DNA from: Deltaproteobacteria bacterium
Lineage (GTDB): Bacteria > Desulfobacterota > Binatia > Binatales > Binataceae
NCBI GenBank assembly: GCA_021817345.1
Contig: JAKAVC010000071.1
Coordinates: 1-32,591 of the forward strand
Direction: 5' to 3'
Length of the DNA stretch: 32,591 bases
Position 1 is the first letter of the stretch; every line of letters starts with the position of its first letter. Under the pieces are notes generated by a model. The model did not search any database, had not been told where the DNA came from, and worked only from the letters and a program-made list of their open reading frames with translations. The position numbers were made by a program, and so were the translations under genes. Below, in pieces: positions 19,185 to 28,156 of the stretch.

Positions 19185-20144
19185 ATGTCGGAGCGAGCCA
19201 AGGACGAACTTGAGATATTCACGGGCAATTCCAATCCTGCCCTTGCGCGGGAGGTCTGCGAGCATCTCAACGTGCGTCTTGGCGAAGCCGAGGTCGGCCG
19301 TTTTCCCGACGGCGAAGTAATGGTCGAGGTGCGGGAGAATGTCCGCGGCGGCGACTGCTTCGTGCTCCAATCGGTCTGCACTCCCCCGAACGAAAACCTG
19401 ATGGAGCTTCTGCTGCTCACCGACGCGCTCAGGCGCGCTTCGGCCAAGCGTATCACGGCGGTGGTCCCGTACTTTGGCTATTCGCGCCAGGACCGCAAGG
19501 TTGCTCCGCGCGTGCCGATAAGCGCGAAGCTGGTGGCGGATCTGATCACGACCTCGGGCGCTTCGCGGGTGCTCACCGTCGATCTGCACGCCGGACAGAT
19601 CCAGGGCTTCTTCAACATCCCGGTCGATAACCTGTACGCGATGCCGGTGCTAATTCAGTATTTGCGCAGGCGTCTGGACGATCAGAGAATTTCGGTCGTC
19701 TCGCCCGACGCCGGGGGCGTGGAGCGCGCGCGCGCGTTCGCCCGGCGCCTCAATGCGGATCTTGCGATTATCGACAAGCGCCGCCGGCGCGCCAGCGAAG
19801 TGGCGGAGATGCGCCTGGTCGGCGAGGTCAGGGACACGGTCGCGGTCCTGGTCGACGACATGATCGACACCGCGGGGACGATTACCGAGGCCGCACGCGT
19901 GGTGTCGGCGGCGGGCGCGCGCGAGGTCATTGCCTGCGCGACCCATCCGATTCTTTCCGATCCCGCCTGCGAGCGGCTGACTCGTTCGGCAATCAAGGAA
20001 TTAATCACCACGAACACGATTCCGCTTCGGGCAAAGGCCCAGGCCGAGATGGCCAATCTTAAGGTTATCTCGGTCGGCGGCCTGCTGGCGGAGGCGATTC
20101 GCCGCATCCATAATGAAGAGTCGGTCAGCTCGCTCTTCAACTGA
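19185..20144 (+). CDS. prs: Ribose-phosphate pyrophosphokinase
   Basis: This 319-residue enzyme makes PRPP from ribose-5-phosphate and ATP for nucleotide, His and Trp synthesis. Typical motifs are IFTGNSNPALAREV at the start, then FPDGEVMVEVRENVRGGD, SVCTPPNENLMELLLL, PYFGYSRQDRK, TVDLHAGQIQGFF and the PRPP loop VLVDDMIDTAGTI. The ATG at 19185 is chosen over a 13-codon extension because it gives the usual N terminus and follows a purine-rich GGAGAGCAGAGAG. It is followed after 29 bases by rplY, with which it forms the common prs-rplY pair. Confidence 0.96.
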   Translation: MSERAKDELEIFTGNSNPALAREVCEHLNVRLGEAEVGRFPDGEVMVEVRENVRGGDCFVLQSVCTPPNENLMELLLLTDALRRASAKRITAVVPYFGYSRQDRKVAPRVPISAKLVADLITTSGASRVLTVDLHAGQIQGFFNIPVDNLYAMPVLIQYLRRRLDDQRISVVSPDAGGVERARAFARRLNADLAIIDKRRRRASEVAEMRLVGEVRDTVAVLVDDMIDTAGTITEAARVVSAAGAREVIACATHPILSDPACERLTRSAIKELITTNTIPLRAKAQAEMANLKVISVGGLLAEAIRRIHNEESVSSLFN

Positions 20145-20173
20145 GCGGCGCCGTTCGTGATTTCGAGGGAACG

Positions 20174-20884
20174 ATGGAAACCGGAGAACTGCTCTGCGAG
20201 AAAAGGGAGACCAGGTCCAAGGGCCTTGTCCATCAGCTGAGGCATCAGGGTCGCGTCCCGGCGATTTTGTACGGTCCGAAGACCGCGGCGACGGCGGTCT
20301 CGGTCAGTGAGGCGGAATTGCAGGCGCGCGTCGCGCATATCGCGACCAGCCGCATTATCCGGCTCAAGTCGAATTCAGCGGAAATCGACGGCAGGCACGT
20401 TATCCTGAAGGAAGTGCAGCGCGCTCCGGTCTCGCGCAGGATTTTGCACGCGGACCTCTATGAGGTCGATCTTTCCCGCGCGATCCGGGTCTCGGTCCCG
20501 CTCAAGTTCGTGGGCCGCGCGGCGGGTATCGCGGCGGGCGGAATCCTGCAGCCGCTCGAACGCCAGGTCGAGGTCGAATGCCTGCCGCTGGAGATTCCCG
20601 AATCGGTCGAGGTCGACGTGACCGAACTCGGCGTTCATGACGTTATCCACGTTTCGGCGGTCAAGTTCGCCGGCAACGTCAAACCGATCTACGAAACCGA
20701 CTATCCGATCGTGACGGTGCTTCCGCCGACCGTCGCGGAAGCCCCGGCGGCCGCGGCTGCGGCCGAGGGCGAGGCTGCCGAGGCCGCTCCTGCCGCCGCC
20801 GAAGGAGCCGCGGCCGCTCCTGCGGCCGCCGGAGCGAAGGAATCCGGCGGCGCAGCCGCAGCGGGCGGACAGAAGAAAGGCTAG
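20174..20884 (+). CDS. rplY: Ribosomal protein bL25, Ctc form, with an Ala-rich tail
   Basis: This 236-residue protein binds 5S rRNA in the large subunit. The N-terminal L25 domain (about 1-95) shows GLVHQLRHQGRVPAILYGP and HADLYEVDLSRAIRVSVPL, followed by the TL5/Ctc beta domain (about 96-187). The last 48 residues are almost entirely Ala, Glu, Gly and Pro, ending in GGQKKG. Such low-complexity tails are common in long L25 proteins. The pth gene, which usually follows rplY in related genomes, is missing here; dnaE comes next instead. Confidence 0.95.
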   Translation: METGELLCEKRETRSKGLVHQLRHQGRVPAILYGPKTAATAVSVSEAELQARVAHIATSRIIRLKSNSAEIDGRHVILKEVQRAPVSRRILHADLYEVDLSRAIRVSVPLKFVGRAAGIAAGGILQPLERQVEVECLPLEIPESVEVDVTELGVHDVIHVSAVKFAGNVKPIYETDYPIVTVLPPTVAEAPAAAAAAEGEAAEAAPAAAEGAAAAPAAAGAKESGGAAAAGGQKKG

Positions 20885-21180
20885 CCCGGATCCGAGTCGC
20901 GCGAAGGGCGGCGTTCGTCCGGTGAAAAGCCCGAGCAGCCGACCCTCCGGCGGAAATGGTGATTTGTCCTTGCCCACACGGGGAGCGACAAACCCGGATT
21001 CAGGCGCAAGAAGGGAATCGGTTGTCCTTCCTTTCGGGGAAGGGCTCAGGGGTTTGGTCTTGAGGTCTGAGTGACGCGGTCCGACTTCAAGGCCTGACCG
21101 TCTTACACCGCCGGCGTTGGTGGCGGCGCGGACGCGGCGCGCAGGCGGTGGCGTAAACGGAGGGGAGGGCGCGTCGCGCG
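20885..21180. other. Intergenic gap before dnaE
   Basis: This stretch of 296 bases contains no coding frame I can support. It holds one short hairpin, CCTTCC/GGAAGG at 21026-21043, which lacks a T-run and is only weakly terminator-like. No clear promoter was recognised, and the reason pth is absent from this position is not visible. Confidence 0.5.
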
Positions 21181-24100
21181 ATGAGCTTCGTCCATCTGCA
21201 CGTCCATACGCAGTTCAGCCTTCTCGACGGCGCCAACAAGATCGGCCCGCTTCTCGACCACGCCAAGGCGTGCGGAATGGAAGCGATGGCGATCACCGAC
21301 CATGGCAACATGTTCGGCGCGGTCGAGTTCTTCCGCAAGGCGACCGAGCGCGGGATAAAGCCGATAATCGGATGCGAGGCGTATCTGGCGCCCGGCAATC
21401 GCACCGACCGGACCCAGGCGCCGAGGACCGACGATTTTGACGGCGGCGGCAACTACCATTTGATCGTGCTTGCCCAGAATGCGGTCGGCTATCGCAATCT
21501 CTGCCGCCTGCTTACCGCGGCGTACAAGGAAGGGCTTTACTACAAGCCCCGGATTGACCGGGAGATCCTGGCCGAACTTTCCGACGGTCTAATCGTGCTG
21601 TCCGGATGCCTTTCGGGCGAGCTGGCGCGCGCGCTGCGCGCCGACCGCTTCGACAAGGCGTGCGAAGTCGCCGAATGGTACGCGAAAACCTTCCCCGGCC
21701 GCTTCTATCTCGAACTCCAGGACAACAAGCTCCATCGCCCGTTCAACGACGCGATTTCCGAAATAGGAAAAAAACTCGGGCTTCCGGTGGTCGCGACCAA
21801 CGACTGCCACTATCTCCATCGCGAAGACTCCAAGGCGCACGAAGTCCTGCTCTGCATCCAGACCGGCAAGACTCTCGCCGACGAGAGCCGATGGCGGTTC
21901 GAGACCGACGAGCTTTACGTCAAGACGCCCGAGGAGATGGCCAGAGCGTTCGGCCCCGATTCGGACGCCTATAGGAACACGGCCGAAATCGCGCGCCAGG
22001 TCGACTTCGAATTCGACTTTGGGAAATTCCACTTTCCGGTCTTCGACGCCGGCGCGGGCGTGGATCTCGACGCCGAACTCGAGCGCCAGGCGCGAAAGGG
22101 ACTCGACGAGCGGCTTGCCGAAATCCGTTCGCGCCGCAGCGAAGTGGACGAAAAGGTTTACCGCGAGCGGCTCGAGCGCGAGCTTCCGGTTATCCGCGAG
22201 ATGGGCTTTTCGGGCTACATGCTGATCGTCGCGGACTTCATCAACTATGCGAAGAACCGTGGAATCCCGGTTGGGCCCGGGCGCGGCTCGGTGGTCGGAA
22301 GCCTCGTGTCCTACGCGCTCAGAATTACGGATATCGACCCGATCGAGCACAAGCTGCTTTTCGAAAGATGGCTCAATCCGGGGCGGCGCTCGATGCCTGA
22401 TATCGATACGGATTTCTGCTTCGAGCGGCGCGACGAGATCCTGGATTACGTGCGCGCCAAGTACGGCGAGGACCGCGTTGCGCAGATAATCACTTTCGGA
22501 ACGATCAAGGGCAAGCAGGCGATCCGCGACGTCGGGCGGGTACTCGGGCTTTCCTTCGGCGAAACCGACAAAATCGTGAAGCTTTATCCCGCGCCCAAGC
22601 AGGGCCGCGACTTTCCGCTCGAAGCGGCGCTCGAGATGGAGCCGCGGCTGCGCGAGGAGCGCAAGCAGCATCGCGAACTCTTCGATTATGCGCTAAAGCT
22701 AGAGGGCCTTCTGCGCCACTCCTCCAGGCATGCCGCCGGCGTCGTCATCTCCGACGTTCCGCTGTCGGACATCGTTCCGCTTTACGTGGACAAGGAGCGC
22801 TCCGACAGCAGCCTCGCGATAACCCAGTATTCGATGAAGGGCGTCGAGGAGATCGGGCTGATAAAGTTCGACTTCCTCGCGCTCAAGAACCTGACGCTGA
22901 TCAAGGAGGCGCTCGACCTGATTCGCGCGGGCGGCAACGAGCCTCCCGATCTCAATCGGCTCGGGCTGGATGACCCGGACACCTACCGGCTGCTTTCGCA
23001 CGGCGATACGGTCGGCGTCTTCCAGATGACCGAGTCGGGGATGCGGCGGTTCCTGACCGAACTCAAGCCCTCCTGCTTCGAGGACGTTATCGCGGCGATC
23101 GCGCTGTTTCGTCCCGGGCCGCTCGACGCGGTCGAGGACGGCAAGACGATGGTCCAGCACTATATCGACCGAAAGCACGGCCGCGAGCCCGTGCGCTACG
23201 ACCATCCCAGCCTTGAGCCCGTTCTCAAGGACACCTACGGCGTCATCCTGTACCAGGAGCAGGTGATGCGCGCCGCGCAGGCACTGGCGGGTTACACGCT
23301 GGAAGAAGCGGATATTCTGCGCGCCGCGATGGGCAAGAAAAAGAAGGAGGTGATGGAGAAGGAGCGCGCGCGGTTTGTCGAGGGCGCGGGCCGGAACGGT
23401 ATCGGGCGCGAGCTTGCCGAATCGATCTTCTCCAAGATAGAGACGTTTGCTTCGTACGGCTTCAATCGTTCGCATGCGGCGGCCTACGCGCTCACTTCGT
23501 ACACGACCGCGTACCTGAAGGCGCATTATCCGCGCGAATTCATGGCGGCCCTGATGTCGCTTGAGATGGACGATCAGGGCAAGACCTACAAGAACATCTC
23601 GGCGCTGCGCGAGATGGGAATTTCGATCCTGCCGCCGGATCTGAACCGCAGCGGCGTGAAATTCACGGTGGCCGACGGCGGAATCCGCTTCGGCCTGGGC
23701 GGCGTGCGCGGCGTCGGCGTCAAGACCGCCGAGGCGCTCATCGCCGAGCGCGAGGCCAACGGCCCGTACCGCGATCTGGCCGATCTCTGCACCCGCGTCG
23801 CCTCGCAGTTCGTCAACCGCCGCGTGCTCGAGGCGCTCATCAAGTGCGCCGCCTTCGACTGGACCGGCGAGCCGCGCGCCCAGCTCGCCTCGCAGATAGA
23901 CGACGCGCTCAAGATTGCTCAGTCCGTGCAATCCGACGCCGAGAAGAACCAGATGGGGCTGTTCGGCGGTGCTGCCGCGAAACCGGTCCTGATGCCGAAG
24001 CATGAACCCGTTGCCGAGTGGGACAGCAAGGAAAAGCTGAAGTACGAGAAGGAGGCGCTCGGCTTCTACATCACCGCCCATCCGCTCGACAAGTACGAGC

Positions 24101-24657
24101 AGGAACTTAGGCGCATCAGCAAGGTTACCACCGCCGATCTTTCCGGCGCGCCGGACGGAAGCCAGGTGCAGCTTTCCGGCGTGGTCCAGGCCGTCAAGCT
24201 CAAGAACAACAAGTCCGGCAAGCGCTACGCGACGTTCTCGCTTGAGGATCGTGAGGGCGTGGTCGAGGCAATAGCGTGGCCCGAGACCTATCAGAAGTAC
24301 GAGCGGATTCTTCTCGGCGACGAGCCCATAATGGTGCGCGGCAAGCTCGACGTGGACGAGGACCGCGCGCAGATAATCGTTGACGAGCTTCGCCCGCTCC
24401 ACGCCGCGCTGGTCGACTCGGTGCGCGAGGTGCGCATCCGCGCTCCGCGCCAGCGTCTTTCCAACGGCGGGCTCGACGAATTGCGCGGCGCTCTGGAACG
24501 TCATCCGGGCCGTTCGCTCACGTATCTCCATCTTGCGCTCGGCGACGGGCGCGAAGCGGTCCTGTTGCTCGGCGACAGTTTTCGCGTTAGCCCGACCGAC
24601 GCGTTCGTGGCCGATATCGAACGGGTGATCGCCCCCGGCGCGGTCGAGTTGCGATAG
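21181..24657 (+). CDS. dnaE: DNA polymerase III alpha subunit
   Basis: This full-length 1158-residue replicative polymerase starts at the family's usual MSFVHLHVHTQFSLLDG. Domains in order are PHP (about 1-280), palm, thumb and fingers, an HhH region (LGGVRGVGVKTAEALI), and a C-terminal OB fold (about 985-1060) followed by a tau-binding-like end. Catalytic aspartates are D407 and D409 in PDIDTDF and D564 in KFDFLALKNL, matching D401, D403 and D555 of E. coli. The PHP metal-site residues look intact (HLHVHT, ITDHGN, ATNDCHY), unlike E. coli where several are lost. The ATG follows a GGAGGG-rich stretch. Confidence 0.97.
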   Translation: MSFVHLHVHTQFSLLDGANKIGPLLDHAKACGMEAMAITDHGNMFGAVEFFRKATERGIKPIIGCEAYLAPGNRTDRTQAPRTDDFDGGGNYHLIVLAQNAVGYRNLCRLLTAAYKEGLYYKPRIDREILAELSDGLIVLSGCLSGELARALRADRFDKACEVAEWYAKTFPGRFYLELQDNKLHRPFNDAISEIGKKLGLPVVATNDCHYLHREDSKAHEVLLCIQTGKTLADESRWRFETDELYVKTPEEMARAFGPDSDAYRNTAEIARQVDFEFDFGKFHFPVFDAGAGVDLDAELERQARKGLDERLAEIRSRRSEVDEKVYRERLERELPVIREMGFSGYMLIVADFINYAKNRGIPVGPGRGSVVGSLVSYALRITDIDPIEHKLLFERWLNPGRRSMPDIDTDFCFERRDEILDYVRAKYGEDRVAQIITFGTIKGKQAIRDVGRVLGLSFGETDKIVKLYPAPKQGRDFPLEAALEMEPRLREERKQHRELFDYALKLEGLLRHSSRHAAGVVISDVPLSDIVPLYVDKERSDSSLAITQYSMKGVEEIGLIKFDFLALKNLTLIKEALDLIRAGGNEPPDLNRLGLDDPDTYRLLSHGDTVGVFQMTESGMRRFLTELKPSCFEDVIAAIALFRPGPLDAVEDGKTMVQHYIDRKHGREPVRYDHPSLEPVLKDTYGVILYQEQVMRAAQALAGYTLEEADILRAAMGKKKKEVMEKERARFVEGAGRNGIGRELAESIFSKIETFASYGFNRSHAAAYALTSYTTAYLKAHYPREFMAALMSLEMDDQGKTYKNISALREMGISILPPDLNRSGVKFTVADGGIRFGLGGVRGVGVKTAEALIAEREANGPYRDLADLCTRVASQFVNRRVLEALIKCAAFDWTGEPRAQLASQIDDALKIAQSVQSDAEKNQMGLFGGAAAKPVLMPKHEPVAEWDSKEKLKYEKEALGFYITAHPLDKYEQELRRISKVTTADLSGAPDGSQVQLSGVVQAVKLKNNKSGKRYATFSLEDREGVVEAIAWPETYQKYERILLGDEPIMVRGKLDVDEDRAQIIVDELRPLHAALVDSVREVRIRAPRQRLSNGGLDELRGALERHPGRSLTYLHLALGDGREAVLLLGDSFRVSPTDAFVADIERVIAPGAVELR

Positions 24658-24750
24658 GCCGCGCGCCTGCGAAAGCGGATTCGCAAGAGCGTGGTCTTTT
24701 GATAGACTGCGAGGCGGAGATTTCCTTCAGATTTCTATCGATTTGCGAGG

Positions 24751-26067
24751 TTGCGCCTGAGCGTTTCGCCTACGGACACGGTTTCCTCGAGAAGTGAGCG
24801 CGCGGTCCTGGTTGGGATCGAGCTCGGCGCGCGCGATGAAATAAGCTCCGAGGACTCGCTGTCCGAGCTTCAGGCGCTCGCGCAAAGCGCTGGCGCCGTG
24901 GTCGCCTCGACTGTGAGCCAGAAGCTCAAGGCGCCCGACCCTCGCACTTTCATCGGGCGCGGAAAAGCCGCCGAAGTCCGCATGATCGCCGAGTCGGAAC
25001 ATGCGAGCCTCGCGATCTTCGACGACGCCTTGACGCCCGCGCAGGCGCGCAATCTCGAGAAAGAGCTCAAGATCCGGGTAATCGACCGAAGCCAGCTTAT
25101 TCTCGACATCTTTGCCCAGCGCGCGCGCACGTTGGAAGGCAAGCTGCAGGTCGAGATCGCGCAGTTGAGCTACCTGCAGCCGCGGCTTACCCGCCAGTGG
25201 ACGCATCTTTCGCGCGTGCGCGGCGGCGGTTCCGGAGCCGGGATGGTCGGAACGCGCGGTCCCGGCGAAACCCAGCTCGAAGTGGACCGGCGCAAGGTTC
25301 GCGAACGGCTTGCGCGCCTGCGCGAACGGCTGCGCGAGGTGGTACGCACGCGCACGATTCAGCGCCGCCGCCGGATCGAGATTCCGTACCCGACGGTTGC
25401 GCTGGTGGGCTACACGAACTCTGGAAAATCCACCCTGATGAACGCGCTTACCGCCGCGGAGGTGGAAGCGGCCGATCGGCCGTTTTCGACCCTCGATCCG
25501 ACGGTCCGCCGGCTCAAGCTGCCCGGCCATATGAGCGTCATCCTGGTCGATACCGTCGGCTTCATCCATCGCCTGCCGCACATGCTGATTGAATCGTTCA
25601 AGGCGACGCTGGAGGAGGTCAGAACCGCGAACCTGCTGCTTCACGTCGTGGACGCAAGCTCGCCGCTCGCGCCCGAGCGCATAAGGATCGTTGACAAGGT
25701 GCTCGAAGAGATCGGCGCGGGCGCGACGCCGCGAATTCTCGTGATGAACAAGACCGACCTGATGGCCGAGGGTGCGCGCGCGGCGTGGGGTTCGGACAGC
25801 GTCGCGGTTTCGGCGCTTACCGGCGGAGGTCTCGACGAGCTTCAGGAAGCGGTCGCGAGGTTTTTTACAAGCTCGCGCGAGGAAGTCGCGGTGACGCTGT
25901 CGGCCGAGCGCGGGGATTTGGTCGCGATGGCGCGGCGCGACGGCGAGGTGCTGAGCGAAGAGTACCGCGACGGCCAGGTCGTGATGCGCGCATTGGTGAG
26001 CCGGCCGGTTGCCGGGCGGCTGCGCAAGGCGGCGATTTCCGCACGAGGAACTTCCGGAAAACTATGA
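24751..26067 (+). CDS. hflX: Ribosome-associated GTPase HflX
   Basis: This 438-residue GTPase splits stalled ribosomes. The N-terminal HflX domain holds DPRTFIGRGKAAE and IFDDALTPAQARNLE, followed by the coiled linker with GGGSGAGMVGTRGPGETQLE. The G domain shows GYTNSGKST (220-228), DTVGF (267-271) and NKTD (333-336). The first possible start is a TTG at 24751 with GAGG directly adjoining it, which is poor spacing. A CTG at 24757 would fit that GAGG better. No ATG or GTG precedes the conserved domain in this frame. The stop overlaps the next gene by four bases. The hfq gene that often precedes hflX is absent. Confidence 0.94.
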   Translation: MRLSVSPTDTVSSRSERAVLVGIELGARDEISSEDSLSELQALAQSAGAVVASTVSQKLKAPDPRTFIGRGKAAEVRMIAESEHASLAIFDDALTPAQARNLEKELKIRVIDRSQLILDIFAQRARTLEGKLQVEIAQLSYLQPRLTRQWTHLSRVRGGGSGAGMVGTRGPGETQLEVDRRKVRERLARLRERLREVVRTRTIQRRRRIEIPYPTVALVGYTNSGKSTLMNALTAAEVEAADRPFSTLDPTVRRLKLPGHMSVILVDTVGFIHRLPHMLIESFKATLEEVRTANLLLHVVDASSPLAPERIRIVDKVLEEIGAGATPRILVMNKTDLMAEGARAAWGSDSVAVSALTGGGLDELQEAVARFFTSSREEVAVTLSAERGDLVAMARRDGEVLSEEYRDGQVVMRALVSRPVAGRLRKAAISARGTSGKL

Positions 26068-26684
26068 CGCCCAAGCATCAGCCATGGCGGGCGCCCACGC
26101 TGCGGGTCGCGCGTCCGCCGCTCAGGGATCTTCTCAACCTTCCCAACCTGCTGACCCTGCTCCGGCTGTTTCTGGTGCCGGTTTTCCTCGGCTTCGTGAG
26201 CCGCCACCAATATACATACGCGCTTTACGTATTCGCTCTGGCGGCGTTGACCGACAGCCTCGACGGGACGGTCGCCCGATGGTTTCACTCGAAGACCGAG
26301 CTTGGAGCGTACCTCGATCCGTTCGCGGACAAGCTGATGCTGCTCAGCGCGTTTATCGCGCTCACCTTCGAGCATGTCATGCCGAGCTGGGTGCTCGGCG
26401 TGGTGATCATCCGCGACGTCGTGATCGTGGTCGGCTACTTCATGATTTCCTTCGTGACCGGCGAGCGGATTCCGGTGCGCCCGAGCTATATCGGCAAGGC
26501 AAGCACGTTCTTTCAGCTCTCGTGCATAATCGGCGCGCTCATCCAGTTGGAGGGCAGCTATCCGCGGGAGTGGCGCGCGCTGCTATACACGATGGTCGCG
26601 GTCAGCGCCGTTTCGGGCATGCACTACGTCTATCGCGGGCTGGTGTGGCTCTTCTACCGGGAACCGCAGATGTTCGAAGAGTAG
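26064..26684 (+). CDS. CDP-alcohol phosphatidyltransferase, probably PgsA
   Basis: This 206-residue membrane enzyme of phospholipid synthesis carries the complete CDP-alcohol motif: D64xxD67G68xxA71R72, then G81xxxD85xxxD89. The N-terminal NLPNLLTLLRLFLVPVF and four to five further membrane segments resemble CDP-diacylglycerol-glycerol-3-phosphate 3-phosphatidyltransferase. Related enzymes of the family cannot be ruled out. The ATG at 26064 overlaps the hflX stop as ATGA. An open frame extends upstream inside hflX but is noise. It ends one base before the convergent membrane-protein gene, leaving no room for a terminator between them. Confidence 0.9.
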   Translation: MTPKHQPWRAPTLRVARPPLRDLLNLPNLLTLLRLFLVPVFLGFVSRHQYTYALYVFALAALTDSLDGTVARWFHSKTELGAYLDPFADKLMLLSAFIALTFEHVMPSWVLGVVIIRDVVIVVGYFMISFVTGERIPVRPSYIGKASTFFQLSCIIGALIQLEGSYPREWRALLYTMVAVSAVSGMHYVYRGLVWLFYREPQMFEE

Positions 26685-26685
26685 T

Positions 26686-27486
26686 TTATCGGACAAGCAA
26701 TCCCGCGATCCGATTCCAGGCGGCGCTGTTCGCCACGGCCGCCGAGAGAATAACCGCCATCACCTGACCGCCATAACCGGCCAGAAAATACCGATTCCAT
26801 CGCCGCGTCACCGCCGCATGGACCACGAGCAGGACCGCCCCAAGAACCAGCATCTGCCCGAACAGATCCACTGCCACGCGCCCGCCTACTAATCGCAGTA
26901 GCGCGTCCCAATACGGAAGACGGCCGAGCGAACCGGTCATCAGCCCGACCGTCGCAAGCAGCATCATCGGTCGATGCACTTCGAGGCGATGGCGATAAGC
27001 GAGAGCGATCGCGACGAGCACGCCGAAGGTCACCGGTTCCGGCCACATCAAGGCGAGAAAATATCGAGCGCCGCCAAAATCGTCGTACGCCGCAGGGTTG
27101 TAATGCGCCGACAATGGCGCGACCGTAACACCGAGGAGCACGACTGCGCCCGCTAGAAACGCGCCGATCTTCCCGAGCCTGAAGTGGAGACGCCGGCGAT
27201 TGGCGACTATCAGCGTGCTTTGAACGCAAAACAAAAGCACCCATCCCAGCATCGCCAGCCCGTGCATAACGACGAGAGGCAGAATCTGCGCGGTCATAGG
27301 TGCGCCGCCGACACTTTTTCCGTGCAAAAGGAACTCCCTGAACCCGACCGCAGTGAGGAGCAGCATCGCGAAAGCGGCGATAGCGTAAAACCAGCGCTCC
27401 CGCTCAGCCGCGCTCATCTCGCGGCCTCGCTCGGGTACGGGCTTTACCAATTCGATTTGCGCCTTTGCATCTGCCTCGCTAGCCAT
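26686..27486 (-). CDS. Multi-pass membrane protein of unknown function
   Basis: This 266-residue protein has six to seven likely membrane segments after a polar N-terminal part of about 30 residues. Segments include FYAIAAFAMLLLTAVGF, ILPLVVMHGLAMLGWVLLFC, GAFLAGAVVLLGVTVAPL and MLVLGAVLLVVHAAV. Histidines occur in or near membrane segments (VMHGLAML, LSAHYNP, VVHAAV), reminiscent of haem-binding membrane proteins, but this is not proof. The ATG at 27486 has GAGG five bases ahead; an upstream extension of 26 codons is unlikely. No family was recognised. It lies in the AT-richer patch. Confidence 0.75.
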   Translation of the reverse strand: MASEADAKAQIELVKPVPERGREMSAAERERWFYAIAAFAMLLLTAVGFREFLLHGKSVGGAPMTAQILPLVVMHGLAMLGWVLLFCVQSTLIVANRRRLHFRLGKIGAFLAGAVVLLGVTVAPLSAHYNPAAYDDFGGARYFLALMWPEPVTFGVLVAIALAYRHRLEVHRPMMLLATVGLMTGSLGRLPYWDALLRLVGGRVAVDLFGQMLVLGAVLLVVHAAVTRRWNRYFLAGYGGQVMAVILSAAVANSAAWNRIAGLLVR

Positions 27487-27616
27487 GGTCGCCTCGCTAT
27501 CACTTGATCCCGACCACCATCGACTCAACGAAATTGCGGATCGCGGTCCTGGCGTTTTCAGCAATCGCTTGTCGCCCGGCCTGAACCCCGAAATATGCAG
27601 CGCCGCCGGCGCCGAC

Positions 27617-27940
27617 CTAACCGCGCGGCACCGAGACGTACGGATGCCAGGTAAAGAGAAACATTCCGCCGTAGTAAGTGTTGAACCATGCCAGGTGCGA
27701 CGGATTATCAGTCTCGATGACGGTCACGATCGGCTCCTTGTAGGCGATCCCCCCGGCGGGTATCCAGGAGCCATGCAACTTGCATCCGGCGGGCAGCTTC
27801 GCGGGCAGTTCCCGTGCCCTGGTCCGCGCCGGCTCGGGCGTTTCGAACGGCTTGAGCTGCAGGTCGCCGCTGCGCATCTTCTGGCCGACTTCGCGAAAGT
27901 AATCGTCGACGACGGTTGCAAATCCGATATACAGCGCCAT
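27617..27940 (-). CDS. Small conserved-looking protein, possibly DUF3303-like
   Basis: This 107-residue soluble protein has a strong GGGAGAG ahead of the ATG at 27940. Its second half (LHGSWIPAGG, then IVTVIETDNPSHLAWFNTYY, then LFTWHPYVSVP) has the strand-helix-strand look of small ferredoxin-fold dimeric proteins such as DUF3303 or muconolactone-isomerase-like families. The match is by eye and uncertain. It is divergent from the LuxR-like regulator with 216 bases between starts, so it may be that regulator's target. It lies in the AT-richer patch. Confidence 0.65.
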   Translation of the reverse strand: MALYIGFATVVDDYFREVGQKMRSGDLQLKPFETPEPARTRARELPAKLPAGCKLHGSWIPAGGIAYKEPIVTVIETDNPSHLAWFNTYYGGMFLFTWHPYVSVPRG

Positions 27941-28146
27941 ATTTCACTCTCCCTCGGTTTAAAGCACATCTTCGTCGCATAACCAGCGTCCTGCGGCCGC
28001 TACGGCATCGGTTGCGGACCTAATAAACAAGTGGCCATCGCGCCGAAACGTAGTAATGGTGATGCGATGCCTCGACTTGGACAAGAAATCCAAATTGGGG
28101 TCTGGACAAAACCCTGGCGCGGCCAGATGATAGACGTGGCCAACTC

Positions 28147-28150
28147 GGAG
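28147..28150 (+). promoter_or_regulatory. Shine-Dalgarno deciding the regulator start
   Basis: GGAG lies six bases ahead of the ATG at 28157. The in-frame GTG at 28031 and ATGs at 28067 and 28127 have no comparable site, and the residues they would add are not part of a recognisable domain. Confidence 0.6.
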
Positions 28151-28156
28151 AAGTCT

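Noticed and set aside
20740-20884. Repeat array in the end of rplY
   Set aside because: The GCC/GCG-rich repeats encode the Ala/Glu/Gly tail typical of long L25 proteins and are not a CRISPR or mobile repeat.
21026-21043. A terminator after rplY
   Set aside because: The 6-bp CCTTCC/GGAAGG hairpin has no T-run and lies 140 bases past the stop.
22699-24531. A 610-codon open frame on the minus strand inside dnaE
   Set aside because: It has antisense composition and no recognisable motif, while dnaE is intact across the same span.
28077-28098. An operator (TTGGA...TCCAA with adjacent CCAAATTGG) ahead of the regulator
   Set aside because: The half-sites are only five bases and the region could be explained by chance in an AT-richer stretch, so it is not listed as a feature.
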